Source: Codonopsis lanceolata
Taxonomy: Eukaryota; Streptophyta; Magnoliopsida; Asterales; Campanulaceae
Reading direction: 5' to 3'
Length of the DNA stretch: 64,000 nucleotides
NCBI GenBank assembly: GCA_013146195.2
Contig: CM028379.1
Span: 112,028,168-112,092,167, forward strand
In this document: positions 36,905-49,440 of the stretch, one piece after another
How positions within the stretch are numbered: the first letter of the stretch is position 1
Layout of the letters: the number at the start of each line of letters is the position of its first letter
Translations under genes and position numbers: made by a program
The notes under the pieces: model-generated
Told to the model about the DNA's origin: nothing
Databases searched by the model: none
What the model saw: the letters and a program-made list of their open reading frames with translations, nothing else

Positions 36905-37915
36905 ATCTCCTCCTATTTACTTGGAACCATTACAAAATGACATATACAAAGCATTAAAGCATTTATCAGACATAGTAATAGCATGTCCACAATGAATGAT
37001 CATTTTATCTCAAGACATGTCCTATGTTTGATAATTACATGTAAGCGATGGCTTTTGTATAGTCTACTATTGCTATTACAGACTCGATAAATCAAAGTAC
37101 TGAACAGGTAATGCAATAGTAAAAACAATTTAGATCTTTTTGTATTTTGAAAGAGTTTTGGACAAAATCTAAAGAGTTTTTGGAAGTCTTACTTGCTCAT
37201 GTATTTATGAAATGAAAGCTTGTTTTGGCAAGTAAGAGGAGCAAATCCTTTTAGCAAAAGTATGTTTTTGAAAGAGTAAATAAGGATTGCTTGTAATGCC
37301 AATTTTTTGAAAATTAATTTTTGAAAAACCTAGTATTCATTCTCTGAAAAACAATGTTTTGAGAACTGATACCAATTTTCTTGAAAAAAAATCAGTTTTT
37401 TGGAAAAACAATTAAAAAAATCTTTTTATTTTTGTTGAAACTAAAAGGACTTCTGTTGAACGTAAGACTCAACAGAGGGTTTTACTTTTAAGCAAAGTTT
37501 TCAACAGAGGTGCCACGAAGGCTGAGCATGATTCACTAAGAATCAGCTAGGGATGAAATGTCACATTTGTTTTGTGTGTTCATTTGGGATTTAGTTAAGT
37601 CAATTCTCTTTCTCAAACAGAGAAGGGTATCATGCTCCTCCTACGTCAATTCTCCTCCTAAGTTATATGTCTGATACCAAGTGATGTTTGAAGTGATGTT
37701 TGGATACCAAATGCACTAAATGTTACAGATACCAATATCAATATGTCATATAACTCTCCTCCTTAATGGTTGCAATCAGAAAAGAATAAGAACAGAAGAG
37801 CAGTTGCAAGTAAATAATAAGGAAGGAATCGGAAGAGGTATAGAAAAGAAGAGTAGACAGCTAGAGAAAAGACACTAAATGAAAGAAAGTACTAAAAGTT
37901 CTGAACAAATACAGT
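36905..37915 (-). other. 3' spacer of the minus-strand Sirevirus with repeated polypurine motifs
   Basis: No ORF. Minus-strand AGGAGGAG motifs occur at the LTR border (36904-36918) and again at 37634-37642, 37647-37661 and 37754-37766. Repeated polypurine tracts before the 3' LTR are a known Sirevirus trait. Confidence 0.6.
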
Positions 37916-39215
37916 CTAGTTGGAATCTCCAAAACTACCGGTGCTAGATTCTAGAGAGAAGTCTATATCCTGATCAGAAAAACTTCTGCCACCGAACAAT
38001 TCCTTTGAAATCAGCAATTCTCCCGTGATTGGAAGGCGTTCGTCCTCTTGAATCGTGGTAAGAATGGTGTGGTAGGAGCATAGGAAATAACTTATTATCC
38101 TAGCGCATTTGAGTATACTGCACCCATTCACTGCCTTTGTTGGAAAGAGCGGCATGAGAGAGAAGACAACTTCAAACCGCTTGATGACATGGGAGTCAAG
38201 AACCGGCAATGAGGGCCAAGTCTTCGTGTCGCTTGAGCCAGTTCATGAAATAGAAGGCATTGGCTCGAATCTCTCCAACACAAGACACGCCTAGGGATAG
38301 TTAAAAAGATCCCATGTACCGTCATTTCGAGATGGTGGCCACAGCCCATGATTCGTTGAGAACAGAATCATTGATAGAGTCAGGACCAACATAAGGAAGA
38401 TTGAAGACTCTAGCAATGCTGTTGGCAATGAGGACAAGGTTAGTACCTTGAATGCGACCGTGGAGACCTGTACCATTTCTTGACAGATACATCCTCGAGT
38501 AGAATTCGTCGACAAGTGAGAGGCAGTAGAATTCTTCACGAAAGCAGAGGATGGAGATGAGTCCAAAACTGTGGAAAAAATCGAGAATCTTTGCTCCAAC
38601 AGTATTGTCAAGGAGAAATTGCTCTCCTTGAATCGTTCGATCGAGAATGTAGGATTGACGTCCTACTCGGGTGACGAAGGAAGATTCAGAGGGACCGATA
38701 GGGTGAGAGACGATGTTCGATGGAGAGGCGGCCATGAAGAATTTCTCAGGAAAAACTTGTGCACTGGTAATTAATTGTCGGGATTGATTGGTTAACGATG
38801 GAGACCAAAAAGAAGTATACGAATATATATATTCAGTACTTTCTGAGATTGGGTACGGTGAACACACATCAAGAACCGCGTTGGTAGTCCTTAATAAAGT
38901 CATATAGATTGAAATGAGAACCGGGGGCAATCATTTCAAGCTTGATTGTGAGAGAGGACGTTTATGAGAGAAGCGGCGATTCATGATGGCGATAATTAAG
39001 TCTTCTAGGGAATAGGTATTTGGACAGATTGGAGACTTAAAATCGAGGGATTTTTCAATACCAATAAGGATTTTAATTGTCAGCTTAGCGTATTGAAAAG
39101 AAGATGTGTTGATATCCATGAATAAAAAGAATGTACAGAACTTTGTAAAACTACATTTAGGAAATGTGATAAGTTTTGAGTATTCCAGATATTCTAAAAG
39201 ATGATTACGGGGCAT
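37916..39215 (-). pseudogene. Sirevirus extra 3' ORF (env-like), minus strand, decayed
   Basis: The best open part is 38322-38930 (202 codons). It includes an (F/V)xEFYSRM segment followed by hydrophobic and glycine residues and NLPYVGP. This matches the pattern of the plant env-like/transposon-associated domain, in which a (V)(R/K)EFYAN motif precedes an (L)LGLP..G block. 37916-38209 and 38931-39215 continue it in other frames. It lies just inside the LTR in the place expected for the extra ORF. Function is not established. Stops and frameshifts make it non-functional. Confidence 0.55.
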
Positions 39216-40067
39216 TCTGAATCATCTACACAATCCTCAGCAATCTCCTAAATCTATAGAATTTTGGAAATCGAAATTATTTCAAAAAATATTTTCGAAG
39301 AATTTTTAAAAAATGTTTTACTTGAACAGCTTAAGGTTTTTGTATTCTTTGTTNNNNNNNNNNNNNNNNNNNNNNNNNNNNNNNNNNNNNNNNNNNNNNN
39401 NNNNNNNNNNNNNNNNNNNNNNNNNNNNNNNNNNNNNNNNNNNNNNNNNNNNNAAGGAAAAAAAATATTGAGGGAAAAAGAATTGGAAGTAATAGATGAA
39501 ACCGATTGAAAAGATGATGAGTTGATTTTAGAATCCCAAGATTTTCCACAAAATGGCGTACCACCTCATTGTTCTCAAGAACCGAAGAAATTTCAGAGAT
39601 TGACATTGAAAATGGCCCTCAATTGATTCTTCGCTAGACACTTATGTGGAGTTAGGGGCGCCTTCTTCATATTTTCTTGAAGAGAATCAAGAACATATTT
39701 TAGATATGCATGAGCAATGTAGTGTTGATAGAAAAGTTGTCGGGATAGGATTACATTAGAAGATTTAGGTGTGAAATTACCAGTCCCCAAATCAATTAAA
39801 TGGCCATCGAAATAAAAAGAAAATTTCGCCAAGGAAGTGTTTGGTTTCAATGGACTAAAATTAAGACACTACATGAATGGTGGATTTTATTGACCAAAAA
39901 TGTGTGCATTCTAAGTGATCTGCGATGCCTTCTTAGCGAAAAGGAAGTATTTAAGTCAAGCTAACGACTATAACTTAGAACAATTTCTAACCCTTATTTC
40001 TGTATTTATATTGTTGCTTTAGTCACTTTCGTTAGAGTCTCCCTAAGTTTGTCGGTTTATAGGGGAG
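39216..40067. other. Unassigned sequence around a gap
   Basis: Contains a 100-base N run (39354-39453). It may be more of the minus-strand Sirevirus. 39593-39850 has a minus-strand ORF without recognisable domain. The inner limit of that element is not visible. Confidence 0.35.
39354..39453. other. Assembly gap (100 N)
   Basis: Exactly 100 N. ORFs predicted through it are artefacts. Confidence 0.99.
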
Positions 40068-41280
40068 TGTTAATAGTGTCACCCTCACAAAAGATTTTAT
40101 TTTATTTATGTATTTATATGCACTAATTTTATTTTTTGAGATTTTTGGTAGTTTAAACGGGTTAGCTTGCTCAAAAAATTTAATTTCTGATTCTTGAAAC
40201 TAATAAAACAATTTTCGGTGATTTAATAAAATAATAAAAGTTCAAGGACTTAAGTGAAATTACCTTGCGATTACTAAGGCCCCTTTGACTTGCAACCGCA
40301 AAGGGTAAGCGAAAGTTGGTGCCGAAGGAGTTGTATGATTCAATTAAAAAAGAAAGAAAAGGGAGACAAGGAAAGGCGGCGAAGGGGGACCTCTTCTCTC
40401 TCTCTCTCTTACGCCCAAACAACCCCGCCATGCCTCTCCCTATCTATCTCACCCACTCCCACCGGCCTTCATCTCCGTGAAACTTCACATCTCCTTCTCG
40501 GCGGCATCATCTCGTCTACCTTCCCTTCACTTCTTGAAATTCGTTCTGCTTTTCGATTACCCCTACGCTCCTTCTTCTCCGGTGAACCGTGCGGCCACCT
40601 CTAAACCGAGTCGTCATCTCCCTCATCTTCAAATTTGTCTCCCCATCGCATCAGCGTCTCCTTATGCGGCGAAAGCTCTGGAATCTTCATCCACAACCAC
40701 CCACCGGCCCGTAATCTCCCCTTTCTTTTTTCAATCACCGGCCAGCGGCCAACCCGAAACCTCTCGATGAGTAATTTTTCCTCGATTCGGCCTATATAAA
40801 ACGACATCCCTAAGTCTATGCTCTTCTCCTTGCTTAGCCGCCAGCAGGTTTGTGGCCCATCAATTGCTTTCGGCCACCGCGCCAACCTAACCATCTCCAT
40901 CCTTCATCTTCTCCATCCGATTCCATCTCCCGTCTAGATATTTACTCACGCCATGAAGTTCACTCCCCTACCGGTTTGTGGCCCCCATTCTGAGACACCT
41001 AGTAACCCAATTAGTTCGTTCCCCCATCGTAAAGGAAACTACCCTCTCGCTCCATCATTCTCCTCTAGCCATCGAGTTGACTAAGGCAGAAAGCTTTCAC
41101 AAAACCAGCGACAAACTCATCAAGCCGTCATCTCCTTCCACCTTTGTTCATCAGGCTTCGAACTCCCGTCCAGCAGTTCGGCGATCACTGCTCGCCTTCG
41201 CCGGGCGTCGACATCCTCCATTTTCCAATGGGTTAAAGCTTGAATTTGAATTCCTTTGCAAAAAAACAAATTTCAAGTAA
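40068..41280 (+). other. LTR-like promoter region, unassigned
   Basis: It begins TGTTAATAGTGTCACC right after a short purine run (AGGGGAG). It has a TATA box (CCTATATAAAACG, about 40789-40799) followed by a pyrimidine- and C-rich transcribed-leader-like stretch with open frames of about 100 codons that match nothing I know. At 41277 CAAGTAAGA could be a 5' splice site. It could be a solo or 5' LTR, or the promoter and leader of a gene. I cannot decide. Confidence 0.35.
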
Positions 41281-42055
41281 GATTGCTTCAATTTTTCTAT
41301 CTATTGCTGAAATTTGAAATTTTTCTATGGGAATTTTCGGAAAATCTTGTGCATAACTATGATATGGTTTCTTGTCGATTTTGTAAGAATTCAATTATGG
41401 TGGTATCATCTAAGTTATCTGCTGAAATTTTTTGAAATCTTGCCTTAAAAATTTGTTGCCCGTATGCAATTCTGTTTTTTTAGTTCAACTATGGAAATTT
41501 AGAATTTTCATGTACGATGACTTAAGTTTAGGTTGCGATGAGTATTGCAATTTTGAAATTTGTGTTTTGTGCACATGTGCTCTATGGTCGAGATTAAATA
41601 GGTGAGAGTGGTGGGCAACTTTTTGGGTGCTTTAATTTGCTATACATGTCATGAGTTTAGGCTGGGGTGTTTGTTGAGATAAGTTGTACTGAAAAATTGC
41701 AAATTATTCATAAGGATAATCTGATTATACTTCATTTAATTGCTGACCTTGGTGGTGATTGAGTTTATCCTCACAAGCCGTTTTTGGAAAAAATTTGTGA
41801 ACTTAACATTGCTAGATTTGCAAGCTTTTGAGTAGATACATGTTTTGGGCTATTATGAGTTCCCATACTTAATTGAGCATTGTTAGTATAATGCTATCAA
41901 TTTATGGTTGATTAATTTTTTAAAAAACATGAAAATTCTTTGGTATTATTAGAATATGTATGGGGTGCTAAAATGTTGGGTTTGTTGATCCTATGCCGCA
42001 CCCGCACTTACGGCCATGTTGTTGATTTTCTTTTCTCTTGTCCTATATTTGATTC
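41281..42055. other. No feature seen
   Basis: AT-rich, no ORF or repeat partner identified within the window. Confidence 0.4.
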
Positions 42056-43943
42056 ACATTGAGGACAATGTGAAATTTAAGTTTGGGGGTGAGAATTGCC
42101 TTGCTAAATGATGATATATTTTTTTTTTTTTTTTGAAAGCTTTGTTACTGTTTTTAGTTAATTTAGTTTTTATTTTCTTTTGATAGTTTTAGTAGTTAGT
42201 TTATTTATAAAAAAATAGAAAATTTTCAAAAAATTTAGGAGTCTTTAATATTGGCATGGTTACTTCGCCAATGATAACATGTTTGTTAAATAACGATGCA
42301 TGTATACTTGTCTGCGAGCCTTAGCTTGGTCTAGTTGATGGAACTTTATATCTCCAAAAATTTTTAGCACAAAAATACCATGACTTGATTTATTAAAGAA
42401 TTTGGGTATTTTTATTGAGTTTATAGTGCACATTTCATTCTATGGATCTTCTATTTTGTGATCATGAACATTTTAAGCATTGCGTCATTACATGATTGTT
42501 GCATTATTTTGCGACTTAGGGTTAATTGCATGCTAAGTTAGATTTGTTAGACTTCTTTTGCTAATATATCTCAAGCACACTTTCGAGCAGTGAGTGCATT
42601 TAAGTCTTGATTTTCCTTACCTCTTTTCTAGCGAATGCTTATGTGAAATACTTGTGGAGCTCATTTTTAAAACTTGAGTTAGGGAATGATTTGAAACTTT
42701 GTTGAATTTACTGTGAAAAGCGAAGCATGGGCATTGTGGCGGTTAGGATATGATTTAGGCCATCTTTGGAGCGTTTGAGCCTTTTTATCTCACCATCCCT
42801 ATATATATCTAATCCTAGTGTCCCCTTTGAGCTTTATTAAAAAGAATGGCGTGTGCTAAGCACACATCGACCCCCATTCGACATCGTTTCTACTATCCAC
42901 ATTAACTTAACCCTTTAGCTTATACATTTTTGTCTACCCTTTGAGAGAGTAGGATTGGGTTGGGAATGTTGTCTACATGTTGGTTGATGCGGTTTAAAAA
43001 TAGCACCAATGAGTTCTTGTATTGGAAAAAAAAAAATATATATATAGAAAAGAAAAGAAGTATGAAAAGGGTCGAAAATCAAAATTGCACATACCCTTCA
43101 AAGAAAAAAAAAAAGAAAAAAAAAAGAATGAATAGAAAAAAAAAAAAAAGCCAAGAAAAGGATTATGGGGAAGAAAATCTTTATGATGATGATGATATTC
43201 TACAACCCAAAAGTTCAAGTTTGGGGGTTGTTGAAGGAAAGTGAGTGCTTTGTATGGGAAAAAGGGAAGTATTCTTACTCTCTCATTTTGAAATTTCTTA
43301 TCCCTTTTATTGTTACCCCTCACTTTGGCCTTATATTACAAGCTTAATAAAGTCCTATTGATCTAGTTGCCACATTTGTTTGTGTTAGTTGACATGGTTT
43401 GAAAGCATAGTTGATTTGACCCTTGTTTTGAATTATATACACATCTTCATATAGCTCACCGTATTTGCATAATCTCAGCTATTATAAGTAATTGGGACTT
43501 GAGAGCATTGTATTTCATACATAGTTAGTGCATGTGATGGATGTATAAGCACTTGAATTCTAGCATGATCTCTCTTCGTGTTGTTAACTGGGTATTGATG
43601 GTATATACATGTTTTGTGATGCACACGTTTTTATTTTAAATATTTTGGGAATGAATATTGTGCTTAGCTTGATAAAACTTTCTAAGTTTGAAGATAGTCA
43701 ATTAATTGTTTTCACACACACACGGAGATGTACAAGTGAGATTGATGATGATTGAGTGAAAGCCTAGACTTGTGGCTATGTATTGTTATTTATCATTCCT
43801 TGAGGCATTATGTGGTACCATGCCGATGTTTTGACTTGTGAAAGAAAAAAAATATTTTATTTGCTTAAATTTAATTTAGTTCAGTTTAGTTTTTTTTTTT
43901 TTTTTTACTCGAGGACGAGCAAAACTTTAAGTTTGGGGGTATT
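42056..43943 (+). other. Athila-type 3' spacer, plus strand
   Basis: Bounded by AAGTTTGGGGGT motifs at 42078-42091 and at 43928-43943 beside the LTR, with another at 43211-43228. It contains the palindrome GTGTGCTAAGCACAC (42851-42865) next to a CCCCCATTCGA block. The same features occur inverted at 47246-49440. No env-like ORF precedes it, so the parent element is incomplete or non-autonomous. A-rich runs near 43030 and 43100-43150. Confidence 0.65.
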
Positions 43944-44673
43944 TGATGACTGTATTTTATACGCAGTTATTGAGTATTATTCCTGCTTAAATTATGCTAT
44001 TTCTCAAGGTTTTTGTTGTCTAATATGTGTTTTAGTGATGTTTTATAGTTTCAAGGACTTTTGGAATAATTGTGCGAAATATAGGTATTTTATGCTGAAT
44101 TGAAGAACTTCAGGGACCAAACTGCAAAAGCTGAAAACTTAAAGTTTAAAAAGCTGAAAATCAGATTTTTGCTTCAAAAATCAGCCGCCACTTTGAGACA
44201 TCCAATTGTCTTGGAAATTGTGAAGTCCTAGTTTAATTCTTTTAAGTGTTGTAATTATAATGTATCTCCTTTTCCTCCTCGTTGTAGGATTAATTAGATA
44301 TAAATAGATCCATTTAGTTAGAAAAAAAGGGGAGAGAAGTTCTATATTATTTTTCTTTGTCTATGAAGAAAGATTATTCAAGAATGGTTCAAAGTTTTGT
44401 ATTTTCAATTATGGAGAATTAATTTCATAATCTAGGAATTGGAGGTAACTTGTATCGAATCAATTGTTTTAGATTAATTCTTATTCATTTAATTCTTGTT
44501 GATTGTAGTGTTTATCAATCCCTCTATTATTTCACTTTGAACAAATAAATCTAATCGCAAATAATAAAGGCCTAGACGTGCGGATAATTGCATGACCAAT
44601 GTGCATATGTCGTATACTGGCTCACCATCACAATAAATTGGACCTATCGATGCACGAGAGTGATAAGCTAGGA
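43944..44673 (+). repeat. Truncated Athila LTR, plus strand
   Basis: It starts TGATGACTGTATTTTATACGC immediately after the purine tract. It aligns to the reverse complement of the LTR at 57481-58799 with clear divergence (same order of blocks, for example the CGATGCACGAGAGTGATAAG block near 44650). It stops at 44673, where a copia LTR starts. Confidence 0.75.
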
Positions 44674-45947
44674 TGTTGATTCTTATGTTAGATTTAAATA
44701 TGTTTAGTTCATTACATTAGTTTTATACTTTAGTGGCTAATCGGGCTGCGTATCGATTAGTCTGGCAACTCTGTATAGAACTTTACCTAGTATAGTTTTT
44801 ATAGGACTTTATAGGTTCGGCGGAAGACCTCTTCAGAGCTTCACTTAGGAAGACACGCTCAAAGCCACTGAGCAGCTGGCTTGAGGACCTTGTGTCCACC
44901 TAGTATCTTATGGCGTGTCTGTCCGACAATGACTCATTGGGTTAATTCAAACTTATCCTTATCATTGTTTGAATTAACCTAAGTGACATTCCACGACATA
45001 TCAAGTCACGAAAGCAACTTTCGAAAGCCGGCAGGGGAAGACTTTTCGTCTGAGCGATGGCAGGGAGAAAGCGGTATCTCTTCTTGTATGCGCAACAACT
45101 CGAATCGACACCCACTAAATCGCCCACTTTTGAAGATCTCGAGAAATCTACACACTCTGAAATATCTATGAAAGAACGAAAATAAGCCTTGTTGTTGACC
45201 CCCGTCTGCATTTAATGCATTCATAAAAGAAATTTGTTAAGTATGTATAAAAGTCTTCTCAAAGCGGATCTTTGAAGTGCACATGCTATAAATCACGTCA
45301 TTAAAGGCGAAGACACAACAACTGTATAAGTGTCGAACACTTAAAGGATTGCTTTGAAACTTCACAACTCCAAGTCTTACAACTTCGGTGCAATCATGAG
45401 ATCCTCAACAGATCTAGAAGTCCTCGTCAACAACAAGAAGGCAATTTGCTCATCAACACTTATTGTTTTTAACTTCTTGTTGTTTACTTTCATTAACTAT
45501 ATACATGCGAATTAAATATCTTGTATTTACAAATATTTAATTCCCTAGACTAAACACAAGTCAATATTTTTTCTACCACGATCCATTAGGGATATTCTTT
45601 GTAATTGATCTAGTGGAAAACATAGTGCCTTATTTAAATCAGGTTGTTGCCTTGGTGGTGGGCGTAGCACTCTTTATAGTGTAACGAACCATCCCAAAAT
45701 ACTTGTGTTTATTTCTTATACGTTTGTCTTTCATTTGATGATCACATTCTTTACTTTGATTATCTTTATCCATTTCTGATGAGCAATGAGCTTAAATAAC
45801 TTGTAAAAGGTCTCACAGGTAGTGCTTATAAATGTCGGGACACTAGGAACAACTACCTTGAAGATCTTCATTTTACTTCTATCTTTTACATGTAGATTGC
45901 AAGTACCCTTCAAAGGAATTCACTTAAAGGTTTAAGTGTTTAATAAG
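44674..45947 (+). repeat. Second copy of the Sirevirus LTR, 3' truncated
   Basis: Homologous to 12800-14023, starting at the same TGTTGATTC. It ends at TTTAATAAG (45947), about 30 bp short of the end of the other copy. At that base the Athila LTR starts. No internal domain is attached, so it was a solo LTR or has lost its body. Confidence 0.8.
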
Positions 45948-47245
45948 TGATCGATGTTTTAATTAATCTTTTTTCTTGCAAGTGGACAAGACTATTATAG
46001 AATAGTATTGGAAGCAAGGGTCGAACTCACATAGACAAGTGATCACGAGCGATTGCAATTATTGATAGCAAATTATTAATCTAAGGGGGTTTTATATTTA
46101 ATTCTACTCTAAACTACTATTTATAGATGTTTAACTAATTAGCAGTAATAACGATATGAAGATCTTATGGTGGGTGGCAATCTAGGATTCGGTTTCACTT
46201 ATATCTCCTTTATGTTCAATTCATAATAATGTCATTCAATGTCTTGGGTTCATTCACTAAAAATAGATATAGTCTGTTGAACAATTGGTTCGACCTCCAT
46301 CCCATAAAATTCATCAATTCTATATCCTAAGCACAGGAATTGTTAATCTAAATTTCATCACCTAGATTTATGATCTATCGTCACTAGATCATGTAAGAAC
46401 ACGGTTAACTTATCACTCTTTTTAGATCGATAGGAATTTTTGTGTTTGAGCTTATTAGCGACATATGCACTTGGTCATGCGAGTTATCCGCACCTCTAAG
46501 CCTTTATTATTTGCAATTACATTCATTTGTTCAAAGCAAAATAATATAGGGGTTGATAAACAACACAATCAACAAGCATTGAATGAATATATATATAGAA
46601 TCAAAACATAAATTCGATACAAGTTACCTCTCACCTCCTAGATTAGGGATGATTTAGTTCATCATAGACAATGAACAACACATGGAGATGATTGGATACA
46701 TGATTTGATCTTCAATACTTGAAATTACAAAATCTAACTATGTTATACAATTTAAAAACTACCTAAAATCTATTAACGAGAGCTTTCAGCCGTCCTTCTT
46801 CCTTCTTTGGCTCGGCATCTGACTTCCATATATACTCGGGAGTTGTAATTCAATCGAATGACTGTGTGAAATCCGAATAAGTCGCATTCTGACCACCTTG
46901 CGGTCGCAAGTCTTTTTGGTACCTTGCGTCATGGGTCTCGATATGTCGGCCTTGGAATTCTTGACTTGAGCCTTTTGTGACCCGTCGCTGCCTACCTTGC
47001 GGTCAAGGTGCAGAGCACCTTGCGTCATGAGTGCCGGTCATTGACAACTTTCATTCTTTCTTCATTTTTCCATTTTGGCCCTTCTTGAAATTTGTGCTTA
47101 AAACCACAGGTTTCGCATATTTTCACTAATAACCACAAACTTACAAAACTCACCGAAAACATATATTAGTAGCCAAAAGCCTCGTGAAATAGCATAATTT
47201 AAGTCATAGAAGCATATAAAATCGACGTATAAAATACATCGATCA
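45948..47245 (-). repeat. 3' LTR of the Athila element
   Basis: 1298 bp, + strand text TGATCGATG to CATCGATCA. Pairs with 57481-58799. The four palindrome copies that are intact in the partner are damaged here (46895-47032). Confidence 0.9.
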
Positions 47246-49440
47246 AATACCCCCAAACTTAAACTTTGCTCGTCCACGAGTAAACAATAAACTTATAAAT
47301 ACAAAAGCATATAAATAACAAAAATTAAAATCTTTTTGGAGGGTGACACTATTTACACTCCTCTATAAACCCACAAACTCAAGGAGACTCTTTCGAGTGA
47401 CTCGACTATGCAGATAAATACAAAAACAGATAAATACAAAAGCAAATAAAAATTAAACTATAAATAAAATATAAAATCTTTTTGGCTTCATCTCAAGTTA
47501 TAGGTGTATGGTATGCAAGTAATCTCAGTTTGGTGCTCACCACATTTATGCAGGCTTAGTCATATAAAACCAACTGAACTTTTCTTAAAACTGCTACTAC
47601 TTCTAATTTCTCCGTGTGTGTGTGATTACCAGTCTTAAAGAATATCTTAACTAAAACAGTTTTATTAAGCTAAACACCACATTCATATGAAAATCAAAGT
47701 TTAAGAGAAAATTATGCATTAAGAATATGAGATCTACCATCAAACCCGGTCGATTCTGAGACGGAAAGGTCCCAAGGATTTAAAAGACTTATACATCCAT
47801 CCCATGCACTTCTATGTATGTCATACAATGCTCTCCTATCCAAATTACTTTTAATAGCTAAGATTATGCTAACACAGTGAGCTTTAGGGTGAATGACAAT
47901 GATTATGAAGTGTGTGATCAATTTCATGTTACTCACTTGACAGTTAAAACAACATAAGCATTGGCAAGAAGATCATTAGGTCTTTATTAGCTTGTAATGT
48001 AAGGCCAAGGTGTTGGGGGATATGAAGGAAAGGAATTAGAATTCAAAGTGAGAGAGTAAGACTACCCTTTATCCCTCATACTTCCAAGCAAAAGGAAGTT
48101 TCCCCTATTTAGGCTAGGACACAAAGACCACAAGTGGAGGGTGCTTTTTGTTACTTTTCACTTTTCTTCTTTCCCAAACTTGTTTTGGGCAATATATTCT
48201 TCTAAAAATATCACATCATTCAATCAGGAAATTTTTCTAACATATTTTTCTCTTGAAAGCTATGCTTCCATTTGAAATCTTTGTTTACACTCTTCTTCTT
48301 AGTTTCATTTTTCGTCGATACATAATTTTTCTCTTTTTTTTTTTTTTTTCGACTGACGGAAAGAAGAAGTCTTCGAAAAATAACCTAGCGAAAAGAATTG
48401 GTCCTCCTAAAATCAATTTCCCACCCATCCTACTCTCTCGAAAGGGTAGGCTAAAAGTGTATAGGCTTTTAGGGTTAAGTTAATGTGGGTAATAGAAGCG
48501 ATGTCGAATGGGGGTTTTAAATAGTGTGCTTAGCACACTCCATTCTTTTCATTAGGCTCAAAGGGACACTAGGGATATATTTTAGTATAGGTCGGGGAAT
48601 ATTTGAGGCTCTAACGATCCAAAGATGGCCTAAGTCATTTCTTAATGCCAAATGCTCATATAGTATTTAAAGCAAGTAAGACAACACAAAATATCATATC
48701 AACTATGGGAATTGGGGGTTGAATGTTTAGCATCCTTTGGATTTCACATAAGCATTCGCTAAGGCGGATGGTAGGGACAATTGAGACTAACATGCGACAC
48801 GGTTCGAAAAGTGTGCTTGAGATATATAAATGAGAAAAATCCAAGGGATCTAACTATCATGCAATTGACCCTAAGTTACAATTTAATGCAACAATTATGT
48901 TTGAATGGCTATGCATCATATTCTTGTGCATATCTTGTTGAAGTGAAATAGATGTTATAAACTTTATAAAACTATTCTAATCAATCCATAATTATGAGCT
49001 GTAGGTGTGAGTGCATGAAGAATTTGGAGAAAAGTAAAAGTTTCGCAAAATTAAGTAAATTCGGAGGAGGATCTCTAGACTAACTATGCGGTTCATTGCA
49101 CTAATCTCCTCATTGACTACGACTAGCATTACCACACTAAACTCGAGGATGAATATTTTGAATTAAATTTTTTTTAGATATATTTTTCTAAGAAATTGGG
49201 AGATGATGGCGATGACACAATTGTTGGGACCCTAAAGGTCCTTCTATTATAATATTACGGTCATGCCAACAACTCAGAAAAAAAAAATAAGAAAAAAATA
49301 AAAGCAGGGAAAAATAGGGTGAAGAGTTAAATGGTCATCAAGAAAAGAAATTTTCTTTTTCCCCTAAGAACATAGCCCAACTCCATTCCTCGTTAGGCTA
49401 GGACACGCTAAGACTAAAAGTTTTAATTCCCCCCAAACTT
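47246..49440 (-). other. Athila 3' spacer between env-like ORF and LTR
   Basis: Non-coding, bounded on the minus strand by AAGTTTGGGGG tracts next to the LTR (47246-47260) and after the env-like ORF (49426-49441). Contains GTGTGCTTAGCACAC at 48524-48538. Carries blocks shared with the tandem array internal segments. Confidence 0.75.

Noticed and set aside
39264..39606. ORFs spanning the second N run
   Set aside because: Same artefact; flanking residues show no domain.
40290..41280. Host protein-coding gene
   Set aside because: Open frames are short, overlapping and low-complexity; no recognisable product, although a promoter-like layout is present.
42994..43323. Lys-rich and Phe-rich ORFs in the + strand Athila spacer
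   Set aside because: Produced by A-rich runs in non-coding spacer.
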